Shown: positions 1-7,086 of the stretch, in pieces
Layout of the letters: each line of letters begins with the position of its first letter
Numbering within the stretch: position 1 is the first letter of the stretch
From: Victivallales bacterium
GTDB lineage: Bacteria; Verrucomicrobiota; Lentisphaeria; Oligosphaerales; Lenti-02
Direction of reading: 5' to 3'
NCBI GenBank assembly: GCA_018648945.1
Contig: JABGQJ010000050.1
Location: forward strand, 7,982-20,079
Length of the DNA: 12,098 nucleotides
Notes under the pieces: generated by a model
Databases searched by the model: none
What the model saw: the letters and a program-made list of their open reading frames with translations, nothing else
What the model was told of the DNA's origin: nothing
Program-made: the position numbers and the translations under genes

Positions 1-1
1 C

Positions 2-262
2 CTCTTCCAGGGCAGCCGCCACACGCTCTCCATGCGGCGGCTCGCTCGCGCCCGTCAAGCCCTGCTGCCCACCTTCGCCGACCAGACGAACGCCGCCCTC
101 TTCCGCAGCACAGACACCGAGATCGCCCAGCTCGCGGCCCATGCCAGCCCTGCACAGACCCAAGCCTGGCTCGATGAACGACGAGAAGCATCCTGCCGCT
201 GGCGCGTCTCGTGCCACCGATTCGCCTCCGCGCCCCCCAGCGGAGACAGTGTCGAGGCGTGA
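2..262 (+). CDS. 3' end of an unrecognised gene (partial)
   Basis: An open frame enters from the left edge and gives 86 residues before a TGA at 260-262. Codons are strongly G/C at the third position, as in the clear genes here, which favours real coding over the opposite-strand alternative. An in-frame ATG at 32 exists, but the frame is open upstream of it and no convincing ribosome binding site precedes it, so this is more likely a C-terminal piece than a complete small gene. The visible part is Arg- and Ala-rich and probably helical in its first 55 residues. The last 25 are Cys-, Ser- and Pro-rich and look disordered. I do not recognise a family. It converges on the toroid-protein gene, whose stop is 91 bp away. 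Confidence 0.5.
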   Translation, partial: LFQGSRHTLSMRRLARARQALLPTFADQTNAALFRSTDTEIAQLAAHASPAQTQAWLDERREASCRWRVSCHRFASAPPSGDSVEA

Positions 263-353
263 GAGATGCCGGGCATAGTGCTCCCCTTGCCCACACCTCA
301 GTTCGTGCCTCGCGGCATCGGGGCTGCTGCCCTGGCTTTCAGAATGGAGCGCC
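263..353. other. convergent intergenic gap
   Basis: A 91-bp gap lies between the stops of two converging genes. It contains a short G/C stem (GGGC, loop TGCT, GCCC, at about 321-332) that could form a weak hairpin. There is no following T run on either strand, so I do not call an intrinsic terminator. Nothing else is evident. Confidence 0.4.
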
Positions 354-2522
354 CTAGCGTCTCGGTTGCACTGGGCGCACGACCGGTATGGTCCGCTGCC
401 GGGTGCCGCCAGCCCCTGGGAGCGGAGCATCCCAGTCACGGGCTGGGACGACGACGGGTTCGCCGCTGCGCGGCTCCGCGGTCCGCCCGGGCAAGACCAC
501 GACATGCCGTTGCAGCGTGCCGTCGAAGTCCCCGAGCAAGAGCGGGTAGCGCTCCAGACTCGCCCGCGCCGCCTGCAGCTCCGTGTCGAGCCTCTTCGAA
601 GCCAGGAGAGAGTCGCTTTGCAGGCTCTCGAGCTTCATCCGCTTCATCGCCTTGAACAACTCGCATAGACTCGAAATCTGCACGTATTGGGACTGGAGGT
701 CGAATCCGTGTCCGCGCACGTGGTCACGGAAGAGCCCAGGGTAGCGCTGGGGCTCGGGAAGGTACATGGATTCGACGCCAGTCATGCGGCCCTGCAACTG
801 GGCAATCAGGCTGGCCCGAGACTCGGCCAGCATCTCCTTGGCCGCACTTTTCCGCCCCCCGTCCCAGGTCAACCGCGCCGCCACGGCGATCAATCCGGTC
901 TGGCTGGCGGATGCCGTGGCCGAAGGCAGTCTCTTGACACTGCCGAACATATCGGGAAAGGCGGGATGGTGGTCCTGCTGCGTCACGACCCCCAAGGCGT
1001 AGCGCTGAGCCTGCACGACACTCCGTGGCTCCCAGCCGTAAGTGGAGCAGACGGCCGCCGCGCGGAGGAACCATTCGTCATTCGTCAGCTGTCCCATAGG
1101 CGTCTTCTCCACCTTCGGCAGCATCACCTGGAAGGCCTTGGAGGCCACGGACCAGAAAAGCTGCTCATTCGTCTTCTCGTAGAGCGCGACCATGGCGCAG
1201 ACGGCGATGCTCCCCGCCGTCCGGTCCTCCCCGCCGATCAGCGTTCCTTCGGGCCACCGCCGTTGCCCGGCAAAGCTGCCATCGGCCTGGCGTTGCATCA
1301 GTAGGTAGCGCGTCAGCCCGGCCAGGGGCACATCGTGGCGTTTGGCGTCGCCATGCGTTGCCAAGCCGCAGAGAGCAAGAGCGGACAGGGCATTCGTGCC
1401 CAAGCGGACGACCTGCCATGTTCCCCCCGTGTCCTGATTCTCGTCCTCCTCAATCAGGCAGGCCATCTTCTTGCCCTTGCCAAACCGATGCAGGCGGGCG
1501 ATGAGGGGCTTGGCGAGGCGCTCTGCCGCCGCCACAAGCGGGGCGGGGTCTTCGGCAAGGTGGGCCGCCTGAGACAGCGCGAGGATAACCAACGCGCAGT
1601 CGAAAGGGCGGAGGCTACCGTCCGTTTCCCCAAGCCATTCCGGAACGGGCGCGACAACATGCCCTTCGGCATCGACCATGCCTGCAAGTCGGGTCGCGGC
1701 CTGGATGGCGATGGCCCGCAGTTGCTCGCGGGTAGGGCCATCATACAGGCGATGGCCCCGGTACAAGGGGACGCACTCGGAACCGTCGAAGAACCACGCC
1801 TGGGTCTCGAAGAAGGAGATCTTCTGTGGTAGCGGCAAAGCCACCATGCGCCCCCACCGCACCATATCCTCAAACCGCTTCTCCCTGGTCAATCGAGTCG
1901 CATAGGAGGTGCCCGAGAACCGGTTCTTGGGACCCAGCATCGAGCGTCCCATCAGTTCCTCGGGGAGGAACGCCAGGCCACTGCTGTGCGAAAAGGCGAT
2001 CCCGATCACGCTGGGCATCGGCAGCACGGACTCACGGGCATAGAAACCGGGAATCCTCACTACCTCACGCCGCCCATTCGGGAGCTTCTTCTCCGCCAGC
2101 CGCGGAATAGTCACCACAGTCTGCACCACATCCACCTTCAGCCAGTGCAGCGTGTCATGGGGGAAGTCGGCCGCCGGGACGGTGGCAAGAGCAGCTCGCA
2201 GCGCATCGACCGGCCCCGTGCCCACGCCGTGAACGACATGGGCGCTCTCCACCCCGTCCGACCACGACACGAAGACCGCGCGCGGTGTTCCGGTTGGGTT
2301 CGCCTTCCGGCTGCCCACCTGCCCCGAGCTCAAGGCGCGCCACGCCATTCGGCAGAGAGCGGAGCCATGCTGGCCGCTGAGGCGCAATGGGGTCTCGATA
2401 TCGTAGAACCAGGAGCCCGTCGGCGCGGCAGTGGGTTCTTGCCCCAGCACGATGGTGCTGGCCAGAGTGGACAGCAACACGGCGACGGCAGGGAGCAGCA
2501 AGCGGGGGATGCCCGGTCTCAT
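354..2522 (-). CDS. exported alpha/alpha-toroid-like protein of unknown activity
   Basis: The 722-residue product begins with a Sec signal peptide (Arg at 2 and 7, hydrophobic 8-27, likely cut near residue 28), so it acts outside the cytoplasm. Residues about 75-240 form an N-terminal region rich in beta strands. Residues about 260-620 contain repeated helical pairs with the signatures of alpha/alpha toroids (squalene-cyclase, prenyltransferase or glycan-processing type): a 'DGPTREQLRAIA' helix at 261, 'LLMQRQADGSF' at 407 and 'GSIAVCAMVALYE' at 437. The final 100 residues are helical then Pro/Arg-rich and probably disordered. No DxDD cyclase motif or other catalytic set was found, so the reaction is unknown. 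The start at 2522 is chosen over an in-frame ATG at 2540 because GGAG sits 8 nt upstream of it and the signal peptide begins there. It lies 21 bp after the permease gene and is probably co-transcribed with it. Confidence 0.75.
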   Translation of the reverse strand: MRPGIPRLLLPAVAVLLSTLASTIVLGQEPTAAPTGSWFYDIETPLRLSGQHGSALCRMAWRALSSGQVGSRKANPTGTPRAVFVSWSDGVESAHVVHGVGTGPVDALRAALATVPAADFPHDTLHWLKVDVVQTVVTIPRLAEKKLPNGRREVVRIPGFYARESVLPMPSVIGIAFSHSSGLAFLPEELMGRSMLGPKNRFSGTSYATRLTREKRFEDMVRWGRMVALPLPQKISFFETQAWFFDGSECVPLYRGHRLYDGPTREQLRAIAIQAATRLAGMVDAEGHVVAPVPEWLGETDGSLRPFDCALVILALSQAAHLAEDPAPLVAAAERLAKPLIARLHRFGKGKKMACLIEEDENQDTGGTWQVVRLGTNALSALALCGLATHGDAKRHDVPLAGLTRYLLMQRQADGSFAGQRRWPEGTLIGGEDRTAGSIAVCAMVALYEKTNEQLFWSVASKAFQVMLPKVEKTPMGQLTNDEWFLRAAAVCSTYGWEPRSVVQAQRYALGVVTQQDHHPAFPDMFGSVKRLPSATASASQTGLIAVAARLTWDGGRKSAAKEMLAESRASLIAQLQGRMTGVESMYLPEPQRYPGLFRDHVRGHGFDLQSQYVQISSLCELFKAMKRMKLESLQSDSLLASKRLDTELQAARASLERYPLLLGDFDGTLQRHVVVLPGRTAEPRSGEPVVVPARDWDAPLPGAGGTRQRTIPVVRPVQPRR

Positions 2523-2530
2523 GGTCGATT

Positions 2531-2534
2531 CTCC
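2531..2534 (-). promoter_or_regulatory. ribosome binding site deciding the toroid-protein start
   Basis: On the minus strand the sequence reads GGAG, then 8 nt, then ATG at 2522. The alternative ATG at 2540 has no purine-rich site before it, so the inner start is preferred. Confidence 0.6.
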
Positions 2535-2543
2535 GAACATCGT

Positions 2544-4229
2544 CTACACACGGAACAGAGCCCCAAGCCGCTTCCCGAGCAAACGCGAAGCAACAAGAAG
2601 AGAAGCCCCCAGGAACACCATGGTCCACACCCCCAACGCCGCCGACAGAGTCGGCCCGTTACCCAGCAGCATGGAGAGTTCGTAGATGGCCTTGGTGATG
2701 GGGAAGAAGCGAGTCTTCTGAGCCAGGATCAGGGAGTCGGACACCTCCAGCATCGAGAAACTGAAGGCCAAAATCCCGCCCGCGATGAGATTGGCGCTGA
2801 TCAACGGCATCGTGATTCGCCGGAATCGCCGAACCGGTCCAGCCCCCAGGCTGGCCGCCGCCTCCTCGTAGGTCTCCGAGGTTTGCTGCAGGCCAGCGAC
2901 ACAGGCCCGAACCACATACGGCAGACGCCGCACGGCGTAGGCCACGACCAGCAGTATGCTCGGGTCGCGGATGGGGTCCAGGAAACTGAAGAAGCGGCCG
3001 CTCCGGGTCATCGCCACGTAGCCGAAGGCCAGGACCAGGCCGGGCACGGCCAGGGGAAGCATCGCCAGGGAGTCCACCAGCCAACGCCCGCGGCCTCGAC
3101 CACGCACGACCACGAGTGCCACGAACACTCCCATCACCATCGCGAGCAAAACCGCGAAGCCAGCATAGCGAACACTGTTGAGGATGCTCGGCACGGTCAG
3201 GTTGTGTCCCAGCGCGGCCCCAAAGTGCTCACCAGTCAGCCCGGTGGGCAGCACAGTCCCATACCAGCAGCGACTGAGAGACAGGCCGATGACGCCCAGA
3301 TGGGGCAGGATGCTGATAAAGACGACGAGAGAGAACACGGCCACAACCCCCGCCGCCGCCCAACCACGCAAGCGACGCGCAGACGACGCCACACCGGCCT
3401 TCGAAGTCATCGCGTATGCCTGGCGCCCGAATGTCATTCGGGCCAGCAGATAGAGCGAGGCAGCCACGACCATCATCACCGTCACCAACGCGTAGGGCAT
3501 GGCGTTGCCCTCAACTTCCTTGATGCCATCGAACACCTGCACCGCAGTCACCCGCCCATAGTGGAACATGAGCGGCGTCCCCAACTCGGTGAAGGACCAG
3601 ATGAAAACGATCGTGCTGCCCGCGAAGATCCCAGGCATGATCAGCGGCAACACGACGCGGCGAAGCCGACGGAACCCCACGCAGCCACAGTCGGCGGAGG
3701 CCTCCAGCAGCTGCGGGTCCACATTGGCCAGGGCAGCCACCGAGTTCAGATAGAGGATTGGGTAGAGATGCAGGGCCTCCATCGCCACCACGCCCCAGAA
3801 GCCGCCGCCCAGCCAGTTGATGCCGCCAGCGAACCCCAGGCGGCCCAGCAGGATGTTCGCTGCCCCCATCTGCCCAAAGATCGCCTGCATCCCGAGAGCC
3901 CCCACGAAAGGCGGCAGAATCATGGGCAGAAGCAGCGCGCCACTCAGCCAGCGCTTGCCCCGGAAATCGAAGCGGTCGGCCAGCCATGCGAGTGGTACGG
4001 CAATCAGCAGAGACAGGCCCGTGGTGCAGACGGCCAGCCGGAACGAGTTCCACAAGCCTTCCAGATAGAGACGGTTGCGGAACACCTCCAGCAGGTAAAC
4101 CAGAGTGAACTGGCCCTTCTGGTTCGTGAAGCCGCCGCGCAGAACCTGGAGGATGGGAAAGAAGAAGAACGCCCCGAAGAGGAGGCAGATCAAGGCAAGG
4201 GCAAGGTAGGTGAAAACACGTCTGGACAT
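2544..4229 (-). CDS. two-domain ABC transporter permease (iron(III)/thiamine/phosphonate type)
   Basis: The 561-residue product is an inner-membrane protein with about 12 hydrophobic segments in two fused halves. Each half carries the cytoplasmic EAA loop that docks the ATPase: the first at about 176-203 (EAS...G...LPLIMPGI) and the second at about 455-480 (EEAAASLGAG...MPLISANL). Length and duplication match the FbpB/ThiP/PhnU-like branch of binding-protein-dependent importers, which move ferric iron, thiamine or 2-aminoethylphosphonate across the inner membrane. The sequence alone does not fix the substrate. The partner ATPase and binding protein are not beside it: upstream is a divergent phosphoesterase and downstream the toroid protein. 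The permease must therefore borrow partners encoded elsewhere, or the operon has been broken. The start ATG at 4229 has only a weak, poorly spaced purine tract before it. Confidence 0.92.
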   Translation of the reverse strand: MSRRVFTYLALALICLLFGAFFFFPILQVLRGGFTNQKGQFTLVYLLEVFRNRLYLEGLWNSFRLAVCTTGLSLLIAVPLAWLADRFDFRGKRWLSGALLLPMILPPFVGALGMQAIFGQMGAANILLGRLGFAGGINWLGGGFWGVVAMEALHLYPILYLNSVAALANVDPQLLEASADCGCVGFRRLRRVVLPLIMPGIFAGSTIVFIWSFTELGTPLMFHYGRVTAVQVFDGIKEVEGNAMPYALVTVMMVVAASLYLLARMTFGRQAYAMTSKAGVASSARRLRGWAAAGVVAVFSLVVFISILPHLGVIGLSLSRCWYGTVLPTGLTGEHFGAALGHNLTVPSILNSVRYAGFAVLLAMVMGVFVALVVVRGRGRGRWLVDSLAMLPLAVPGLVLAFGYVAMTRSGRFFSFLDPIRDPSILLVVAYAVRRLPYVVRACVAGLQQTSETYEEAAASLGAGPVRRFRRITMPLISANLIAGGILAFSFSMLEVSDSLILAQKTRFFPITKAIYELSMLLGNGPTLSAALGVWTMVFLGASLLVASRLLGKRLGALFRV

Positions 4230-4270
4230 GGGCCTGCGATGGGCTCCAATTTAGGGCTAAGCCAGCAATG

Positions 4271-4291
4271 CGGTTGAGGGGTTCGCAACCG
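4271..4291. repeat. inverted repeat in the divergent promoter region
   Basis: CGGTTG at 4271-4276 and CAACCG at 4286-4291 are perfect 6-bp arms around a 9-nt spacer. It overlaps the candidate plus-strand -35 box, so it could be a repressor site rather than an RNA hairpin. Either reading is inference. Confidence 0.35.
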
Positions 4292-4328
4292 GGCGTTACT
4301 GTATTCCCGACCAACGCCCCGCGCCAAC

Positions 4329-4346
4329 CTCCGGAACGCACCGGAG
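4329..4346. repeat. inverted repeat upstream of the first phosphoesterase (operator-like)
   Basis: CTCCGG at 4329-4334 and CCGGAG at 4341-4346 are perfect 6-bp arms around AACGCA. The 18-bp dyad ends 27 bp before the start codon, a usual place for an operator or a leader hairpin. No known regulator motif is recognised. Confidence 0.35.
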
Positions 4347-4373
4347 AAATCCCGCAACCGGACAGAGATTGCC

Positions 4374-5117
4374 ATGACCAAACTGGCCGTTATCAGCGAC
4401 ATCCACGCCAACTCCATCGCTCTGGAGGCGGTTCTCTCCACCATCGATGAGCAGGGCTGCGACATGATCGTCTGCGCAGGCGACATCGTGGGCTACGGGG
4501 CTCGCCCCAAGGAGTGCATCGACCTGCTGCGCGAGCGGGAGATCCCCTGCCTCCTCGGCAACCACGACCAGTACGTCACCTTGCTCATGGATGACCGGGT
4601 GGGACGCCTGCGCGAAGAGGTACGCCTGTCCGTGGAATGGACCCAGACGCAGCTGTCGATGGATCAGCTCAAATGGCTGGCCGGACTGTCCATGCGCTTC
4701 GATGTGGAGGAGCTCGACTTCAGCTTCGTCCATGGTGCCTTCGGCCCGAAGCCGTGGATCTACTGCAACAAGCCGGAGCACTTCGCCAGCAGCTTCGCCC
4801 ACCAGGATGTCCCCCTTGGCTTCTGCGGCCACAGCCATGTGCCAGCCATCGGGCTGTACGACGCGGAGATTGGGCAGGTCGCCGTCAAATACCTGCGCAA
4901 GGCAGTCATCCCCGAAGCGGACAAGGTGATGGTCAACGTGGGTTCGGTGGGCCAACCGCGCGACAAGGATCCGCGGGCGGCGTTCACCTTCCTCCGCGTG
5001 GAGGAGCGGGAGGTGGAGCTGATCCGGGTGCCGTACGACGTGCCCCAGGCGCAGGCGCAGATTCGCGAAGCGGGCCTTCCCGAGAAGGCCGCTGAACGCC
5101 TGGAGGGGGGCCGCTAG
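4374..5117 (+). CDS. calcineurin-type metallophosphoesterase (YfcE/MJ0936-like)
   Basis: The 247-residue product has no signal peptide or membrane segment and is probably a cytoplasmic two-metal phosphoesterase that hydrolyses a phosphomonoester or phosphodiester. The full ligand set is visible in order: SDIHAN (D9, H11), GDIVGYG (D37), GNHD (N63, H64, D65), VHG (H120) and GHSH (H153, H155). The segment NVGSVGQPRD at 188-197 is characteristic of the compact YfcE/MJ0936 branch, and the length fits that branch. Nothing here identifies the natural substrate. The start ATG has a weak AGAG 6 nt upstream. The next gene, another phosphoesterase, begins 10 bp after its stop, so the two are likely co-transcribed. 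Confidence 0.9.
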   Translation: MTKLAVISDIHANSIALEAVLSTIDEQGCDMIVCAGDIVGYGARPKECIDLLREREIPCLLGNHDQYVTLLMDDRVGRLREEVRLSVEWTQTQLSMDQLKWLAGLSMRFDVEELDFSFVHGAFGPKPWIYCNKPEHFASSFAHQDVPLGFCGHSHVPAIGLYDAEIGQVAVKYLRKAVIPEADKVMVNVGSVGQPRDKDPRAAFTFLRVEEREVELIRVPYDVPQAQAQIREAGLPEKAAERLEGGR

Positions 5118-5127
5118 CGCGGTCACG

Positions 5128-5943
5128 GTGTCCGCGATGCACTTCGGTCAGGCAACGGCTCCCGAATGGTCCCGTCGCCGCGTGCTCCCCTTTGGGGAGA
5201 AACGCAGTGGTCGCTTGCGTGTGGTCTCGTACCCATGGCCGCACCTCGCCGGCATCTCCCAGAAGCTGGTCTTCTTTTCCGATCTGCACTACTGGCACGG
5301 GCGACCCACACGCCTCCCCGAATTGGTGGACACCATCAATGCCGAAGAGCCGGACTGGATCCTGTTCGGCGGCGACCTCTGCTGCCACCTGACCGATCTC
5401 GAACCCGCCCTGGACGGCCTCTCTGCCCTGCGCGCCAAACAGGGGAAGCTGGCGGTGCCGGGCAACCGCGAATGCGCCCACTCCTGGTTGCCCGATCGTT
5501 TCTGGCAAGATACCTTTGCCAGGATCGGCTTCACCTATCTGCGCAACGAAGCGAAGGATCTCGGTCCATTCCTGGTCGCCGGACTCGATGACCCCCGCCA
5601 CGGCAGCCCCAGAACAGACATCCTCCCCGCCTGTCGCGAAGCCGGCAAGCCGGTGCTTGTCCTCTGGCACTCGCCCGACGGTCCGGCCGGGAGCAGCAGC
5701 GAGTACATCGGGGACTTGGTGCTCGCCGGGCACACCCATGGCGGCCAGTTCCGCCTCCCCCTGATCGGGGCGATCTACACCTCTTCCATCTATGGTCGGC
5801 AGTTCGACAAGGGGTGGTTCGAACGCACCGACGGCACGCTGCTGTACGTCAGCACCGGTTGCGGCGAGACAGGCGCGCCCTGGCTCCGCCGCCGGATCCT
5901 CTGTCCACCCGAGATCGTGGTTCTGCATGGTCCTCCGGCTTGA
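5128..5943 (+). CDS. metallophosphoesterase, YkuE/LpxG-like, with altered GNHD motif
   Basis: The 271-residue product belongs to the calcineurin-like superfamily but to a different branch from its upstream neighbour. Visible motifs are FSDLH (D52, H54), GGDL (D83), GNRE (N113, R114, E115), LWHSPD (H181) and GHTHGGQ (H202, H204). The C-terminal STGCGETG...CPPEIVVL pattern resembles YkuE and the chlamydial UDP-2,3-diacylglucosamine hydrolase LpxG. The His of the usual GNHD/E motif is replaced by Arg (codon CGC at 5467-5469), which removes the usual proton donor while keeping the metal ligands. No membrane anchor or signal peptide is seen. GTG at 5128 is the longest start; ATG at 5137 in the same frame is equally possible, since the only strong purine tract (5102-5110) is too far from both. 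Confidence 0.85.
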   Translation: MSAMHFGQATAPEWSRRRVLPFGEKRSGRLRVVSYPWPHLAGISQKLVFFSDLHYWHGRPTRLPELVDTINAEEPDWILFGGDLCCHLTDLEPALDGLSALRAKQGKLAVPGNRECAHSWLPDRFWQDTFARIGFTYLRNEAKDLGPFLVAGLDDPRHGSPRTDILPACREAGKPVLVLWHSPDGPAGSSSEYIGDLVLAGHTHGGQFRLPLIGAIYTSSIYGRQFDKGWFERTDGTLLYVSTGCGETGAPWLRRRILCPPEIVVLHGPPA

Positions 5944-5983
5944 TCCCCCCCCGTCGCGGATCTAGGGTTCTGGCTACACCATA

Positions 5984-5989
5984 GAGGAG
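5984..5989 (+). promoter_or_regulatory. strong ribosome binding site
   Basis: GAGGAG lies 5 nt before the ATG at 5995 and fixes the start of the first oxidoreductase. The 51-bp gap before this gene is the largest on the plus strand after 4374, so it is the likeliest place for a separate promoter, though no clear -35/-10 pair is seen. Confidence 0.75.
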
Positions 5990-5994
5990 TCGCT

Positions 5995-7086
5995 ATGCAG
6001 TCGAGCCAACCCCCTATCGGCGTCGGGATCCTCGGGGCCGGACGACCCAACATCGCCACGAGTTGCCAGATCCCCGCCTGTCAGGCAACGGCTAGTGTGC
6101 GTCTGGTCGCCCTCTGCGACCGGCTTGACGGCGTCCACGAAGTCGCTCGCGACTGTGGGGTCCGCGGCACTACCGACTACGCCGCGATGCTGGCCGATCC
6201 AGAAGTCGAGATGGTCCAGATCGCCACGCCCGACTGGTGCCACCTGGCACACGCCAGCCAGGCCCTGGCTGCTGGCAAGCACGTGCTCCTCCAGAAACCC
6301 ATCTGCACGAATCTCGACGACCTGCAGGAGCTGCAGCGGGTAGCCGCCCGATCGGCCGGGCGGCTCAAGATCCTGCTCAACAACCGCCATACCGTGCAGG
6401 TCCGCACGGTGCGGGGGGGCCTCGATGCAGGACTCATCGGTGGCCTGCGCCACGTCTGCATCCAGTACCGGGGCCATCGCTTCCCCATCGGCGACCCAAG
6501 CAGTCCCTATCTCGCCGCCGAGATGGGCGGCGTCTGGGTCCACAACGGCCTGCACTGGCTGGACGAGGCCTGCTTCTATGCCGACGCCTTCCCCAGTTCC
6601 GTGCAGGTGAACACGACGCGGAACTTCGCCGGGGCTGCCGACCTACTCGGCGAAGGACCCAACTACTGGTGCGGCCTGTTCCGTCTCGGCCCGGACGTAA
6701 GCTGCCGCTTCGAGTACAACACCATGCTCCTGGCCGAGGGGTTGCCCGGCGGCATGCAACGGACCCTCATCGGCACCGAAGGCGAGATTCGGCTCGACTA
6801 CGGAGCAGAACAGGCTCGCGTCTTCCGCACCGCACCCCTTGACTCGCCACTCCTCGACCCCGGCAACGACCCGAGCGAGTTGCCGGTCTACTGGCTGAAA
6901 CCGATCGAAACCTTCGCGAGTCCCACAACTGCGGTCGTGGACTCGTTCCGGCGGGCCATAAAGGACTTCGCGGCGGAGATCCGCGACGGCGTTGAGCGAC
7001 CTCCTCTCCTCGCGGACACGTGTCGCTGCATGGAGGCATTGCTGCGAAGCGGCGGCGAGTGCCACACCTGGGGGGCGGACAGATGA
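5995..7086 (+). CDS. Gfo/Idh/MocA-family oxidoreductase (first of pair)
   Basis: The 363-residue cytoplasmic protein has an N-terminal Rossmann fold (about 7-125) and a C-terminal alpha/beta substrate domain, as in glucose-fructose oxidoreductase and inositol dehydrogenases. The family oxidises or reduces a sugar or cyclitol hydroxyl with NAD(P). The dinucleotide loop is GILGAGRPN (11-19), lacking the usual third glycine. An Asp (D42) ends the second strand, which favours NAD(H). The usual EKP signature is QKP (100-102), keeping the catalytic Lys101. The substrate-domain motif is GLHWLD (185-190), keeping His187 and Asp190. The stop overlaps the next start by ATGA, so translation is probably coupled. 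Substrate unknown; the neighbouring lyase and hydrolase suggest a sugar released from a polysaccharide. Confidence 0.9.
   Translation: MQSSQPPIGVGILGAGRPNIATSCQIPACQATASVRLVALCDRLDGVHEVARDCGVRGTTDYAAMLADPEVEMVQIATPDWCHLAHASQALAAGKHVLLQKPICTNLDDLQELQRVAARSAGRLKILLNNRHTVQVRTVRGGLDAGLIGGLRHVCIQYRGHRFPIGDPSSPYLAAEMGGVWVHNGLHWLDEACFYADAFPSSVQVNTTRNFAGAADLLGEGPNYWCGLFRLGPDVSCRFEYNTMLLAEGLPGGMQRTLIGTEGEIRLDYGAEQARVFRTAPLDSPLLDPGNDPSELPVYWLKPIETFASPTTAVVDSFRRAIKDFAAEIRDGVERPPLLADTCRCMEALLRSGGECHTWGADR

Larger units (their letters stand above)
4230..4373. promoter_or_regulatory. divergent promoter region
   Basis: This 144-bp gap separates the minus-strand permease unit from the plus-strand phosphoesterase unit and must hold both promoters unless there is read-through. 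On the plus strand, TTGAGG (4274-4279) and TACTGT (4297-4302) with a 17-bp spacer form a weak sigma70-like candidate. A 9-bp direct repeat, CGCAACCGG, occurs at 4284-4292 and 4353-4361, and its core is present inverted (CGGTTG) at 4271. No convincing minus-strand promoter was found by eye. Confidence 0.45.

Noticed and set aside
321..332. Short GC hairpin between the left converging genes
   Set aside because: The stem is only 4-5 bp with no T run, which is expected by chance in GC-rich DNA.
1986..4277. A 763-codon open frame on the plus strand opposite the permease and toroid genes
   Set aside because: It spans two well-supported genes and their gap in antisense. Its product is extremely rich in His, Gln, Arg and Glu with no domain, as expected from the complement of a high-GC coding strand.
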